NCBI RefSeq assembly: GCF_000718985.1
Contig: NZ_JODL01000013.1
Span: forward strand, 71,988 to 135,987
DNA from: Streptomyces megasporus
GTDB taxonomy: Bacteria; Actinomycetota; Actinomycetes; Streptomycetales; Streptomycetaceae
DNA: 64,000 nt
Direction of reading: 5' to 3'
Shown here: one piece after another, positions 8,430-17,612 of the stretch
Layout: each line of letters begins with the position of its first letter
Position numbering within the stretch: the stretch's first letter is position 1
Position numbers and translations under genes: made by a program
Notes under the pieces: generated by a model
The model's database searches: none
The model's input: the letters and a program-made list of their open reading frames with translations, nothing else
Told to the model about the DNA's origin: nothing

Positions 8430-9581
8430 ATGAGACTCACCACACGTCTCCTCGCTCGAACACGCGCCTCGGTGGCGGCCCTGGTGCTGGCCGCGGGGTC
8501 GTTGACGGCCCTGATCGGCACGGCGCCGGCGGCCCACGCCGACGAACGGATCTGCGCCCAGTACGGGACCACCACCGTCCAGGGCCGGTACGTGGCGCAG
8601 AACAACCGCTGGGGCACCAGCGCCACCCAGTGCATCGACGTGACCGGCACCGGCTTCCGGATCGTCCAGGCCGACGGGTCCGTCCCCACCAACGGGGCGC
8701 CCAAGTCGTATCCGTCGATCTACAACGGCTGCCACTACACCAACTGCTCCCCGGGCACCAACCTGCCGATGCGGATCGACTCGATCGGCAGCGCGCCCAG
8801 CAGCATCTCGTACACCTACGTCGACAACGCGGTCTACAACGCCTCCTACGACATCTGGCTGGACCCGACGCCCAAGAGGGACGGGGTCAACCGGACCGAG
8901 ATCATGATCTGGCTGAACCGCGTGGGCCCGATCCAGCCCATCGGCTCCCGGGTCGGCACGGCCACCGTCGGCGGCCGAAGCTGGGAGGTGTGGACCGGGA
9001 GCAACGGCTCCAACGACGTCATCTCCTTCGTCGCACCGTCGGCGCTCCGCACACTGAGCTTCGACGTGATGGACTTCGTCGACGAGACGGTCGCCCGCGG
9101 CATGGCCCAGCGCTCGTGGTACCTGACCAGCGTCCAGGCCGGGTTCGAGCCCTGGCAGGGCGGGGTCGGCCTCGCCGTCGACTCCTTCTCCTCCTCCGTC
9201 AACTCCGGCGGCGGGAGCGGCGGGGGCGGCGGCGAGGAACCGCCCCCGGGAGGGCAGCCCGGTAGCTGCGAGGTGGCGTACACCGCCAACTCCTGGCCGG
9301 GCGGCTTCACCGCCGAGACCACCGTCACCAACACCGGGTCCACCGCGATCGACGGTTGGGAGCTGAGCTTCCCCCTGCCCAGCGGGCAGTCGATCACCAG
9401 CGCCTGGAACGCGTCGGTCTCCACCGCCGGCGGCACGGTGACGGCCCGTCCCACGGACCACAACCGCACCATCGCGCCCGGCGCGAGCCGGTCCTTCGGT
9501 TTCCAGGGGACCCACTCGGGAGGCACGTTCGGCGAGCCGACCCGGTTCACGCTCAACGGGACCGCCTGCACGGTGAGGTGA
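8430..9581 (+). CDS. Secreted endoglucanase, GH12 catalytic domain with C-terminal CBM2
   Basis: A 383-residue secreted enzyme. The ATG at 8430 follows GAAGGGA. A signal peptide of about 37 residues ends ALIGTAPAAHADE. The GH12 domain covers about 38-255 and shows the two catalytic-glutamate contexts (NRTEIMIWLN and a later Glu near SAGFEPWQGG). A Gly/Ser/Pro linker (NSGGGSGGGGGEEPPPGG) follows, then a family 2 cellulose-binding module (CEVAYTANSWPGGFTAE to the C-terminal NGTACTV) with the paired terminal Cys and surface Trp residues typical of CBM2. It hydrolyses beta-1,4-glucan outside the cell. Control by CebR is strongly implied by the upstream palindrome. Confidence 0.93.
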   Translation: MRLTTRLLARTRASVAALVLAAGSLTALIGTAPAAHADERICAQYGTTTVQGRYVAQNNRWGTSATQCIDVTGTGFRIVQADGSVPTNGAPKSYPSIYNGCHYTNCSPGTNLPMRIDSIGSAPSSISYTYVDNAVYNASYDIWLDPTPKRDGVNRTEIMIWLNRVGPIQPIGSRVGTATVGGRSWEVWTGSNGSNDVISFVAPSALRTLSFDVMDFVDETVARGMAQRSWYLTSVQAGFEPWQGGVGLAVDSFSSSVNSGGGSGGGGGEEPPPGGQPGSCEVAYTANSWPGGFTAETTVTNTGSTAIDGWELSFPLPSGQSITSAWNASVSTAGGTVTARPTDHNRTIAPGASRSFGFQGTHSGGTFGEPTRFTLNGTACTVR

Positions 9582-9638
9582 CCTCGCGCACCTCGCGCAC
9601 GGCGGGCGACCGGCCGACGGGAGAGGCCGGAGGAAGGC

Positions 9639-9675
9639 GGGGCCCGGACCGGAACGACGGGACGGTCCGGGCCCC
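9639..9675. terminator. Intrinsic terminator between convergent cellulase and amidase genes
   Basis: A 13-base-pair GC stem (9639-9651 with 9663-9675) around an 11-base loop. It sits in the 190-base convergent gap, which otherwise shows no gene. Confidence 0.7.
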
Positions 9676-9771
9676 ACCGCGCCCCGACGCCCGGGGAGGG
9701 GAGGGACGGGCGGCGGGGAACGGGACGGCGGGCCGCGGCCCCCACCCTCCGCGCCCCGGCCGTGCGGGCCG

Positions 9772-10428
9772 TCACCCCAGCCGGGCGGCCACCTCGCCGC
9801 GCAGTTGGGGCAGCATGTCGTGGTACACGCCCGGACAGAGGGTCGCGCTGTAGTCCTTGTGGCCGTGAATCCGGCTCGCCGGGATGCCGTACCGCTCGCA
9901 CACGAACGCGCACAGGACCACCAGGACGTCCCACTGGGCCTGCGGCGGCAGGGCGCCCGCGTGGTACGAGCCCTCGCTCGCGATCCCGATGGCCTGGTCG
10001 TTCCGTCCGGCGGTGTGGGCGCCGAGCACGAACTCGCTTCCGCCGTAGAGGGTCCGCAGGCTGTCGTGCCGCCCCTCGGTGATCCAGCCGCCCCGGCTGA
10101 CGAGGAAGTGGTAGCCGGTGTCGACCCACCCGTTCTTGTCCATGTGGAGGTTCTGGACCCAGCGGGCGTGGGAGTGCGCCTGGGCGCGGGAGAAGTCGGA
10201 CGAGTTCGCGCTCGCCGTGTGGTGCACGATGATCGAGCTCGGCCGGTACCGGAGGACGCTGATGCCTCCCTGGGGCGGCCGGGCGCCCCAGGTCCGGGTG
10301 CTGTCGATGTCCGGTTCGACGACGTCCGCGGTCCCGGCTCTGGCGGTGCCCTGCAGGGCGCCGGCGGCGACCAGACCGGCCGTACCGGCGAGCAGGAGGC
10401 GGCGCCGGAGTGATTTCTCACCGTTCAC
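9772..10428 (-). CDS. Exported N-acetylmuramoyl-L-alanine amidase (PGRP / amidase_2 family)
   Basis: About 218 residues. The GTG at 10428 was chosen because GAGGA lies six bases upstream; an in-frame GTG at 10434 is too close to that site. The N-terminus KSLRRRLLLAGTAGLVAAGA is a likely Tat signal. The zinc site of the PGRP fold is visible: the first His in SIIVHHTAS, a central Tyr/His region in DTGYHFLV, and the third ligand in IHGHKDYSATLCPG. These enzymes cut the bond between MurNAc and the stem peptide of peptidoglycan. Its neighbour on the same strand is a GH25 lysozyme, so the pair may act on the same wall polymer. Confidence 0.9.
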   Translation of the reverse strand: MNGEKSLRRRLLLAGTAGLVAAGALQGTARAGTADVVEPDIDSTRTWGARPPQGGISVLRYRPSSIIVHHTASANSSDFSRAQAHSHARWVQNLHMDKNGWVDTGYHFLVSRGGWITEGRHDSLRTLYGGSEFVLGAHTAGRNDQAIGIASEGSYHAGALPPQAQWDVLVVLCAFVCERYGIPASRIHGHKDYSATLCPGVYHDMLPQLRGEVAARLG

Positions 10429-10537
10429 TGTCACTCCTCGAAAGGTGCGCTGATGGTGGGGGAGGGTGGAGCCGGCGACGAGCCGGCTCCACCTGCGATC
10501 TTGCGCCGTGGAGGGTTCGAAGAGCGTTCGCGCGGAC

Positions 10538-11419
10538 TTACGGCGTGTTGTTGGCGAGGGCCAGGAGCCGGTCGCGGGAGCCGTTGAACTTGTTGCGGTC
10601 CACGTTGCCGGAGACGCCGCTGACCGAGCCGGTGCTGGTGTACTGCCAGACCGTCCAGGTGGGGAAGCCGCTCGGGAGGGTCGGGGTCGCGTTGGAGGTC
10701 CAGTGCGCCACCCACAGCGGGCTCTTGTCGTACATGCCGGTCCAGTTGCCGGTGCAGGTGTTCCACCAACTCGCGGTCGTGTAGATCACCACGTCGCGGC
10801 CGGTGCGCGCCTTGTAGGCGTTGTAGAAGTCGGTGATCCAGGTGCGCATCTGGGTGGTGGACAGGCCGTAGCACATCGCCCCGTACGGGTTGTGCTCGAT
10901 GTCCAGGACGCCGGGGAGGGTCAGGTTGTCGCGCGACCAGCCGCCGCCGTTGGTGGCGAAGTAGGTCGCCTGGGTGGCGCCGCCGGAGACGTTGGGGAGC
11001 GCGAAGTGGTACGCGCCGCGGATCACGCCGGCGTGGTACGCGGCCGGGTAGTTGGTGTTGAACCGCGGGTCCTTGTAGGAGGTGCCCTCGGTCGCCTTGA
11101 TCCAGGCGAACTGGATGCCCGCGTTGCGCACCGAGGTCCAGTTGATGGCGCCCTGCCAGTGCGAGACGTCGATGCCCTGCACGCCGTCGGTCGGGGCCAG
11201 CGGACCCATCGACGGCTCGTCGGTCGGGGCGCCCTCGTGGATGCGCGTGCCCAGACCCATGTACGCGCCGCCCGGCTTGACGCGGTCCTCGGCGGGCGGG
11301 GGAGCGGCGGTGGCGGTGCCCGCCGCGGTCGCCGTCAGGGCGAGCGCCGCGCCGAGCGCACCGGCGACGGTGACCGCCCGTCTGCGGAACACGGAGGAGA
11401 GGAAGCGGAACGGGGACAT
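10538..11419 (-). CDS. Secreted GH25 lysozyme (Chalaropsis type)
   Basis: A 293-residue protein, start ATG 11419 with AGGAGGC upstream. A signal peptide ends near TATAAPPP. The GH25 barrel begins at about residue 80 with the diagnostic GIDVSHWQG, continues with IKATEGTSYKDPRF (catalytic-face Asp/Glu residues), GVIRGAYHFALP, LDIEHNPYG and ends at WQYTSTGSVSGVSGNVDRN, the usual C-terminal substrate-cleft motif. It hydrolyses the beta-1,4 link of peptidoglycan, including O-acetylated forms in some relatives. It lies 109 bases upstream of the amidase on the same strand. Confidence 0.93.
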   Translation of the reverse strand: MSPFRFLSSVFRRRAVTVAGALGAALALTATAAGTATAAPPPAEDRVKPGGAYMGLGTRIHEGAPTDEPSMGPLAPTDGVQGIDVSHWQGAINWTSVRNAGIQFAWIKATEGTSYKDPRFNTNYPAAYHAGVIRGAYHFALPNVSGGATQATYFATNGGGWSRDNLTLPGVLDIEHNPYGAMCYGLSTTQMRTWITDFYNAYKARTGRDVVIYTTASWWNTCTGNWTGMYDKSPLWVAHWTSNATPTLPSGFPTWTVWQYTSTGSVSGVSGNVDRNKFNGSRDRLLALANNTP

Positions 11420-11621
11420 GACTGCCTCCTGACACATGTCGGGGGACGAGGGGGGAAGTGTCGGGTGGTGCCACCGGGGGCAGAGCGGTGCGGTTTGACG
11501 TGCGCGCGTCATTAGTGACGCACGTGGGTCGTCGCGTGTAAAGGCTTTCCACGCCCTCCCCGTGGTCTGGTCCACTGAGGGGGCGGGTGGCCTGTGGTGA
11601 TGGGAGTGCGATGGCGGTGAC

Positions 11622-11654
11622 TTTCACGCCGTGAAAAGCGGAATCCGGATTCCG
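11622..11654. promoter_or_regulatory. Two adjacent palindromes upstream of the GH25 gene
   Basis: TTTCACG-C-CGTGAAA (11622-11636) is followed two bases later by the 16-base perfect palindrome CGGAATCCGGATTCCG (11639-11654). They lie in the 290-base gap between the IclR-type regulator and the lysozyme, both on the minus strand. They may be operators for the lysozyme promoter or together terminate the regulator transcript. No U tract is present, which favours protein binding. Confidence 0.45.
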
Positions 11655-11709
11655 GTACGCGCCGACCGGACAACGGATGACGGAAGGTGGGCCGGAAGGG
11701 GCCGGCGTC

Positions 11710-13371
11710 CTACGCCGTGGCGATCCTGACGTAGCGTCCGGCGACCCGCAGGTCCGCCTCCAGCGCCGCGGCGGCCTCCAACAGCGGCGGCAGCAGTTCC
11801 GCGCGGGAGCGCTCGGCCGGGGCGCGCCCGCTGTGGGTGGAGACGTTGACGGCGGCGATCACCCGTCCGTCGGCGTCGCGCACCGGGGCGGCGATCGACC
11901 GCAGCCCCTCCTCCAGTTCGTCCTCCACCTGGGAGTACCCCTGCCGGTCCACCTCCGCCAGGATCTCGGCCAGTCGCTCCCGCGAGGTGACGGTGTGTCG
12001 GGTCAGGGGTGTCGGCTCCAGGCGGGCCAGGCGCTCGGACCGCTCCGCCTCGGGCAGCCCGGCCAGCAGGACGCGCCCCATGGAGGTCGCATGGGCCGGG
12101 AAGCGGGTGCCGACGGTGATGTTGACGCTCATGATGCGCACGGTCGGGACGCGCGCGACGTACTGGATCTCGTCGCCGCTCAACACGCACATCGAGGCCG
12201 ACTCGTGCACCCGCCCCACCAGCGCCTCCAGGTGCGGCAGAGCCATCTGAGGGAGCGTCAGTCCGGACAGCGGGGCGAAACCGAGCTCCAGGACCCGGGG
12301 CGTGAGGCGGAACAGGCGCCCGTCGCCCACCACGTACCCCAGGTGCTCCAGGGTGATCAGCGAGCGCCGGGCGGTGGCGCGGGGGAGTCCGGTGGCCTCG
12401 GCGACGGCGGACAGGGGGAGTCCGTCGTACCCGTGGCCGAGGGCGGTCAGCACCGACAGGCCGCGGGCCAGCGACTGGACGAACTCCGGGCCGATCTCCC
12501 GCTTGGACGCCCGCAGTCGGGGAGCGGGGGGCTCGCCGACCGGAGGGGCCGCGGGCGGCGGGGCCGCGAGGGCGTCCGCCATGTCGGCCACCGTCTTCCG
12601 CAGCCGGGGGAGCACGGCGTCGGCCAGCGAGGCGGCGCTGTGCCGGCTGGTGTGGCTGACCACGCCCACCCCGCACACCTGCCGTCCGGAGGGGTTCCGC
12701 ACGGGGACGGCGACGGCGACCAGGCCGGGCTCGATCATCTGGTCGTCCACCGTCCAGCCGCGCCGTCGGGCGTCGGCCGCGCGGTCCGCGAACGAGACGT
12801 GGGCGGTGCCGTACCCCGGCGGCACCACGGGGAAGCCGGTGTCGAGCGGGTCGGCCTCGCGGCGCAGCCGCCACCGCTCCCAGTCCTCCTCGGTCCAGTC
12901 GGCGGCGAACAGCGCGCCCGCCGCGACGCGCTCGGCGGGCAGCAGGTCGCCGATGCGGAAGGTGAGCGACATCGCCCGACGTCGGGCGGCCTGGTGGACG
13001 AAGCGCACCCCGTCCAGGTCGGGGACGGCGATGGAGACGGACTCGTCGAGCTCGTCGGCCAGCGCGTCGGCGAGCGGTCCGAGCTCGTCGGGCAGCCGTG
13101 AGGAGGCCAGGTACGCGTTGCCCAGCTCCATCAGGCGGGGGGCGAGGACGGCGTCCCGTCCCTCCAACCGCAGGTGACCGATGTGCCCCAGGGTGCTGAG
13201 GACCCGGTCCACGGTGGCGCGGGCGAGCCCGGCGCTCCGCGCCACCTCGCTGACGGGCCGCCTGCCGCCGGCCGCGGCCAGCGCGCGCAGCACCGTCAGG
13301 CCGCGGATCAGGGGGCCGAGGGCCTCCCGCGGCGCGGATTCGGTGCGGCGGGCGGCCGGGGGAGAGGTCAT
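11710..13371 (-). CDS. Tandem-fused double IclR-family regulator
   Basis: A 553-residue protein, about twice the usual IclR length. Each half carries a winged helix-turn-helix and an effector domain. The first half begins LTVLRALAAAGGRRPVSEVARSAGL; the second begins at about 270 with LSVLTALGHGYDGLPLSAVAEATGLPRATARRSL and continues into the IclR effector domain with GEEI-like and RVPTVRIMSVNITVGTRFP stretches typical of PcaR/PcaU, which respond to beta-ketoadipate pathway intermediates. It is divergent from CoA-transferase and thiolase genes of that pathway, with an inverted repeat between them, so it probably controls that operon. A single chain with two DNA-binding domains could bind a double operator without dimerising. 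Confidence 0.88.
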   Translation of the reverse strand: MTSPPAARRTESAPREALGPLIRGLTVLRALAAAGGRRPVSEVARSAGLARATVDRVLSTLGHIGHLRLEGRDAVLAPRLMELGNAYLASSRLPDELGPLADALADELDESVSIAVPDLDGVRFVHQAARRRAMSLTFRIGDLLPAERVAAGALFAADWTEEDWERWRLRREADPLDTGFPVVPPGYGTAHVSFADRAADARRRGWTVDDQMIEPGLVAVAVPVRNPSGRQVCGVGVVSHTSRHSAASLADAVLPRLRKTVADMADALAAPPPAAPPVGEPPAPRLRASKREIGPEFVQSLARGLSVLTALGHGYDGLPLSAVAEATGLPRATARRSLITLEHLGYVVGDGRLFRLTPRVLELGFAPLSGLTLPQMALPHLEALVGRVHESASMCVLSGDEIQYVARVPTVRIMSVNITVGTRFPAHATSMGRVLLAGLPEAERSERLARLEPTPLTRHTVTSRERLAEILAEVDRQGYSQVEDELEEGLRSIAAPVRDADGRVIAAVNVSTHSGRAPAERSRAELLPPLLEAAAALEADLRVAGRYVRIATA

Positions 13372-13470
13372 GCGGGACTCCAGCGGGACGGGTGTTGCGT
13401 CGAAACCGTACCCGCTCCGGACGTTGACAGGCTCCGCGGCCGAGGGGCAGACTCAACCGCGGAGTGATTT

Positions 13471-13484
13471 TGAACTAAAGTTCA
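13471..13484. promoter_or_regulatory. IclR/PcaR-type operator in the divergent promoter
   Basis: TGAACT-AA-AGTTCA is an inverted repeat in an AT-rich island within the 174-base gap between the double IclR gene and the CoA-transferase operon. It lies 62 bases upstream of the CoA-transferase start. Confidence 0.6.
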
Positions 13485-13545
13485 CTGGGCGAACAACAGT
13501 GGTGGTCGAGCAGCCCCGAGCCGCCCGGAGAGGAAACAGGCGAGG

Positions 13546-14301
13546 ATGGACAAGGTGGTCGCGTCGGCCGAGGAGGCCGTGGCCGACGTCCGCGACGGAG
13601 CGTCGCTCGCGGTGGGCGGCTTCGGGCTCTGCGGCGTGCCGAACACGCTGATCCAGGCGGTGTACGACTCCGGCGTCACCGACCTGTCGGTGGTGTCCAA
13701 CAACTGCGGGGCGATGGAGTCGGGGCTGGCGATCCTGCTGGCCGCCCACCGCATCCGCAGGGTGACGGGCTCCTACATCGGCGCGAACAAGGAGTTCGCC
13801 CGCCAGTACCTGGCCGGGGAGATCGAGGTGGAGATGATCCCCCAGGGCACCCTGGCGGAGCGGCTCCGGGCCGGCGGGGCCGGCATACCGGCCTTCTACA
13901 CCCCGGCCGGAGTGGGCACCCAGGTCGCCGCCGGCGGCCTGCCCTGGCGGTACGACGGCGCCGGCGGGGTGGCGGTGGCCTCACCGCCGAAGGAGGTCCG
14001 CGAGTTCGACGGCGTCGAGTACGTGCTGGAGCGCGGCATCACCACCGACTTCGCCCTGGTCCGCGCGGCGAAGGGGGACCGGCACGGCAACCTCGTCTTC
14101 GCCAAGTCGGCCCGGAACTTCAACCCCTTGGCGGCCATGGCGGGCCGGATCACCGTCGCCGAGGTGGAGGAACTGGTCGAGCCGGGCGAACTGGACCCGG
14201 ACGGGGTGCACCTGCCGGGCGTCTTCGTCCGGCGCGTGGTGGCCCTCACCCCCGAACAGGCCGGCGACAAGAAGATCGAGAAGAGGACGGTGCGCGCCTG
14301 A
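13546..14301 (+). CDS. pcaI: 3-oxoacid / 3-oxoadipate CoA-transferase, subunit A
   Basis: A 251-residue alpha subunit of a family I CoA-transferase. It opens [33 protein letters not shown], the glycine-rich site for CoA, and has the FYTPAGVGT and [15 protein letters not shown] stretches usual for the family. It overlaps the beta subunit by one base, so the two are made together. The enzyme moves CoA from succinyl-CoA to a 3-oxo acid. The adjacent PcaR-like regulator and 3-oxoadipyl-CoA-type thiolase favour 3-oxoadipate over acetoacetate, but sequence alone does not separate the two. Confidence 0.85.
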   Translation: MDKVVASAEEAVADVRDGASLAVGGFGLCGVPNTLIQAVYDSGVTDLSVVSNNCGAMESGLAILLAAHRIRRVTGSYIGANKEFARQYLAGEIEVEMIPQGTLAERLRAGGAGIPAFYTPAGVGTQVAAGGLPWRYDGAGGVAVASPPKEVREFDGVEYVLERGITTDFALVRAAKGDRHGNLVFAKSARNFNPLAAMAGRITVAEVEELVEPGELDPDGVHLPGVFVRRVVALTPEQAGDKKIEKRTVRA

Positions 14302-14948
14302 TGTCCTGGACCAAGGAGGAGATGGCCGCCCGTGCCGCCCGCGAGCTGGAGGACGGCCAGTACGTCAACCTCGGCATCGGCCTGCCCACGCTGATCCCCA
14401 ACCACCTCCCCGACGGGGTCGAGGTGGTCCTGGAGTCGGAGAACGGCATCCTCGGCGTGGGCCCCTACCCGACGGACGACGAGGTCGACCCCGACCTGAT
14501 CAACGCGGGCAAGGAGACGGTGACCGTCCTGCCCGGAGCCGCGTACTTCGACTCGGCCCTGTCGTTCGGCATGATCCGCGGCGGGCACATCGACGTGGCG
14601 GTGCTGGGGGCGATGCAGGTCTCCGCCCGCGGCGACCTGGCCAACTGGGCCATCCCCGGCAAGATGATCACCGGGATCGGCGGGGCGATGGACCTGGTGC
14701 ACGGCGCCCGCCGCGTGCTCGTGGTGATGACCCACACCGCCAAGGACGGCAGCCCCAAGCTCGTGGAGGAGTGCACCCTGCCGCTGACCGGTCAGGGCTG
14801 CGTGGACCGGATCGTCACCGACCTCGGCGTCCTGGACGTGACCGCCGACGGTCTGGAGTTGGTGGAGTGCGCGCCCAGCGTGACCGCCGAGGAGATCCGG
14901 GAGAAGACCGCCGCCGAGATCCGCGTTCCCGAGAGGATTCCGTCATGA
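14301..14948 (+). CDS. pcaJ: 3-oxoacid / 3-oxoadipate CoA-transferase, subunit B
   Basis: A 215-residue beta subunit. The catalytic glutamate that forms the enzyme-CoA thioester lies in [13 protein letters not shown], the family SENG motif. [13 protein letters not shown] and the C-terminal [14 protein letters not shown] are further hallmarks. It starts at the last base of subunit A and overlaps the thiolase by four bases, giving a translationally coupled three-gene operon. Gene symbol rests on operon context (PcaR-like regulator, PcaF-like thiolase). Confidence 0.86.
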   Translation: MSWTKEEMAARAARELEDGQYVNLGIGLPTLIPNHLPDGVEVVLESENGILGVGPYPTDDEVDPDLINAGKETVTVLPGAAYFDSALSFGMIRGGHIDVAVLGAMQVSARGDLANWAIPGKMITGIGGAMDLVHGARRVLVVMTHTAKDGSPKLVEECTLPLTGQGCVDRIVTDLGVLDVTADGLELVECAPSVTAEEIREKTAAEIRVPERIPS

Positions 14949-16132
14949 GCATCCGTGATGTCTATGTGGTCGACGCCGTCCGCACCCCCGTCGGCAAGTA
15001 CGGCGGCGCCCTCTCCCGCGTCCGCCCCGACGACCTGGCGGCCCACACCATCCGGGAACTCCTCGCCCGGACCCCGAACCTGGAACCGGACCGGATCGAC
15101 GACGTCTTCTTCGGCAACGCCAACGGCGCGGGCGAGGAGAACCGCAACGTGGGCCGCATGGCCGCGCTGCTGGCCGGGCTCCCGGTGACCGTCCCCGGCG
15201 TCACCGTCAACCGGCTGTGCGCCTCCGGACTGGAGGCCGTGGTCCAGGCCGCCCGGGCCATCGCGCTGGGCGACGCCTCGATCGCCCTGGCCGGCGGGGT
15301 GGAGTCGATGTCCCGCGCCCCCTACGTGCTGCCCAAGTCCGACCGCCCGTTCCCCGCGGGCCACACCGAGCTGTACTCCACCACCCTGGGCTGGCGCATG
15401 GTCAACCCGAGGATGGCGCCGGAGTGGACGGTGTCGCTGGGCGAGGGCGCCGAACTGGTCGCCGACAAGCACGGCATCACCCGTGAACAGCAGGACGCCT
15501 ACGCGCTCTCCAGCCACGCCAAGGCCGCCCGCGCGTGGCGGGACGGCCTGTACGACGGCGAGGTCGTCGCGGTCGAGGGCGTGGACCTGGCGCGGGACGA
15601 GAGCATCCGCGACAACACCTCCCCGGAGGCCCTGGCGAAGCTCAAGCCGTCCTTCCGCGAGAGCGGCGGCACGGTGACCGCGGGCAACGCCTCGCCGCTC
15701 AACGACGGCGCCGCCGCCCTGCTGCTCACCGACGAGGAGGGGTTGAAGGCCACCGGGCGCGAGCCGCTGGCCCGCATCGGCGCGAGCGCGGTCACCGCCA
15801 TCGAGCCGCAGTACTTCGGCCTCGGCCCGGTGGAGGCGGTGCGCAGGGCGCTGGAGAAGGCCGGTCGGACCTTCGCCGACCTGACCACCCTGGAGCTGAA
15901 CGAGGCGTTCGCGGCGCAGGTGTTGGGCTGCCTGGCCGAGTGGCCCGAGCTGGACCCGGCCGTCGTCAACCCGCGCGGCGGGGCCATCGCCATCGGCCAC
16001 CCGCTGGGCGCCTCCGGCGCCCGGCTGGCCGGCGCGGTCGCCCACCAGCTCGCCGCCGCCGGGTCCGGCACCGGCATCGCCACCTTGTGCATCGGCGTCG
16101 GACAGGGACTGGCGCTGGTACTGGAGCGGTGA
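14945..16132 (+). CDS. pcaF: Thiolase, probably 3-oxoadipyl-CoA thiolase
   Basis: A 395-residue thiolase starting at ATG 14945 in an ATGA overlap with subunit B. The nucleophilic Cys is in [11 protein letters not shown], the catalytic His in [17 protein letters not shown] and the second Cys in TLCIGVGQG. The opening [19 protein letters not shown] and [11 protein letters not shown] are typical. It cleaves a 3-oxoacyl-CoA with CoA; after the CoA-transferase this would turn 3-oxoadipyl-CoA into succinyl-CoA and acetyl-CoA, the last step of aromatic-ring breakdown. No ring-cleavage genes (pcaGH, catA) lie nearby. A 17-base-pair hairpin terminator follows. Confidence 0.88.
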   Translation: MSIRDVYVVDAVRTPVGKYGGALSRVRPDDLAAHTIRELLARTPNLEPDRIDDVFFGNANGAGEENRNVGRMAALLAGLPVTVPGVTVNRLCASGLEAVVQAARAIALGDASIALAGGVESMSRAPYVLPKSDRPFPAGHTELYSTTLGWRMVNPRMAPEWTVSLGEGAELVADKHGITREQQDAYALSSHAKAARAWRDGLYDGEVVAVEGVDLARDESIRDNTSPEALAKLKPSFRESGGTVTAGNASPLNDGAAALLLTDEEGLKATGREPLARIGASAVTAIEPQYFGLGPVEAVRRALEKAGRTFADLTTLELNEAFAAQVLGCLAEWPELDPAVVNPRGGAIAIGHPLGASGARLAGAVAHQLAAAGSGTGIATLCIGVGQGLALVLER

Positions 16133-16380
16133 CCGGTCCCCGCACCCCCCGGTGCCCGGCCCCGGCCCACGTCCGGGCCGGGCACCGGCCACCGCACGAC
16201 GCCTCCGATGATCCGGGTCACGAGCACGGACGCCACGGCCCCGCGCCCTCCGACACGGGACGACACCGACCGTGACACCGACCGCGAGACGGCCGAGGAA
16301 CGCGAGGCGCGCGGCCGGCGGATCGCGGGCGGCGCGCACCACGTCACCGGATCGCCGGGCGCCACGCCCGCGCCGGCTCC

Positions 16381-16416
16381 CGAAACCCCCGTGCCCCCAG
16401 GGGCACGGGGGTTTCG
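16381..16416. terminator. Intrinsic terminator of the CoA-transferase/thiolase operon
   Basis: A perfect 17-base-pair stem (16381-16397 with 16400-16416) with a minimal loop ends in GTTTCG. The 425-base gap 16133-16557 otherwise holds only the pectate-lyase promoter; short open frames crossing this hairpin are unlikely to be genes. Confidence 0.8.
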
Positions 16417-16465
16417 GCGCGTCGGGGGCGCTTGGCCACCGAGGGGAAAAGAAGCGTTCACAGCA

Positions 16466-16494
16466 TTGACATGAAAGCGCTTACTCCCTAAGTT
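16466..16494 (+). promoter_or_regulatory. Promoter with embedded LacI-type operator for the pectate lyase
   Basis: TTGACA (16466-16471) and TAAGTT (16489-16494) are 17 bases apart, a good vegetative promoter. The spacer contains GAAAGCGCTTAC around the palindrome AAGCGCTT (16475-16482), the core seen in LacI/GalR-family sugar operators. A repressor bound here would block RNA polymerase directly. Confidence 0.65.
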
Positions 16495-16557
16495 CGGGGC
16501 GCTGCAGCACTTCACGCATGCGAAAGCGCATCCCCCACAACAGCGCAGAGGAGCATC

Positions 16558-17355
16558 GTGGTATTCAACGGAAACCGGCGGCGCGCGGCCAGGACCGGCG
16601 CCGTCCTTCTCTCCTCCTTGGCCTTGGCCCTCCCCGCCGCGGTGGCGACCGGGACCTCCGCCACGGCGGCCTCCTGGCCCTCGCCGACCGGCCAGCAGGC
16701 CGTGAGCAGCACGATCAAGGTGAGCGGCACCAGGGACGGCGGCATGGTCCGCCACTACGGCAGCGGAGCCCTCGGGTCCGGCGGCCAGGACGAGAACCAG
16801 AGCCCGCTCTTCGAGCTGGCCGACGGAGCCACGCTCAAGAACGTGATCCTGGGCGCTCCCGCCGCCGACGGAATCCACTGCAAGGGAACCTGCACGCTGC
16901 AGAACGTCTGGTGGGAGGACGTCGGCGAGGACGCCGCCACCTTCAAGGGCACCTCGGCGTCCCAGACGATGACCATCGACGGCGGCGGCGCCCGCAAGGC
17001 GTCCGACAAGGTGTTCCAGCACAACGGCCCCGGCCGCATGGTGATCAGGAACTTCCAGGTCGAGGACTTCGGGAAGCTCTACCGGTCCTGCGGCAACTGC
17101 AGCAAGCAGCACCAGCGCCATGTGGTGATCGACAACGTCACCGTCACCGCACCCGGCAAGTCGCTGGCCGGGATCAACTCCAACTACGGGGACACCGCCC
17201 GCCTGACGAGGGTCACGATCGTCGACGACTCGAGTCGCAGGATCGTCCCCTGTGAGCGCTACAAGGGCGTCACCAGCGGCGAACCGAGCAAGATCGGAAG
17301 CGGTCCGGACGGCGTGAACTGCCTCTACGGCGCCTCCGACATCACCTACAGGTGA
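16558..17355 (+). CDS. Secreted pectate lyase, PL3 family
   Basis: A 265-residue secreted enzyme with a GTG start at 16558 and AGAGGAG upstream. The signal peptide ends in SATAASWP. The catalytic part is a short right-handed beta helix typical of PL3: IKVSGTRDGGMVRHYG, LKNVILGAPAADGIHCKGTCTLQNVWWEDVGEDAATFKG is the region with the Asp/Glu calcium site and QHNGPGRM follows. Cys pairs are conserved. It cleaves polygalacturonate by beta-elimination in a Ca2+-dependent manner. No binding module is attached. The LacI-type site in its promoter suggests sugar induction. Confidence 0.9.
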   Translation: MVFNGNRRRAARTGAVLLSSLALALPAAVATGTSATAASWPSPTGQQAVSSTIKVSGTRDGGMVRHYGSGALGSGGQDENQSPLFELADGATLKNVILGAPAADGIHCKGTCTLQNVWWEDVGEDAATFKGTSASQTMTIDGGGARKASDKVFQHNGPGRMVIRNFQVEDFGKLYRSCGNCSKQHQRHVVIDNVTVTAPGKSLAGINSNYGDTARLTRVTIVDDSSRRIVPCERYKGVTSGEPSKIGSGPDGVNCLYGASDITYR

Positions 17356-17360
17356 CAGAG

Positions 17361-17391
17361 GGGTCCGCGGGCGCGCCGCGTCCGCGGACCC
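17361..17391. terminator. Intrinsic terminator after the pectate lyase
   Basis: A 10-base-pair stem (17361-17370 with 17382-17391) around an 11-base GC-rich loop, starting five bases after the stop codon. Confidence 0.7.
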
Positions 17392-17612
17392 GCTCGTCCT
17401 CGCTCTCCGAACCCGGTCGGTCGCCGAGCGGAGCGGGCTCCCGTCGCGCCACGGTGTGAAATGGGAATAATGTCCCTATATGGGTGATATGTGGTGTCCC
17501 CGGTGCGGAACATCGCCGCCCGGACAGGCGGGCGGGTGCGGCCCGCCGGCGCCGTGCGGTAAGGACGCCCGTGCGGTGAAGACGTCCGGGCCGGCTCCGC
17601 GAGGGGTGTCCG

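Noticed and set aside
16208..16474. Possible small gene between thiolase and pectate lyase
   Set aside because: The frame crosses a 17-base-pair terminator hairpin and the promoter of the next gene, with no ribosome site.
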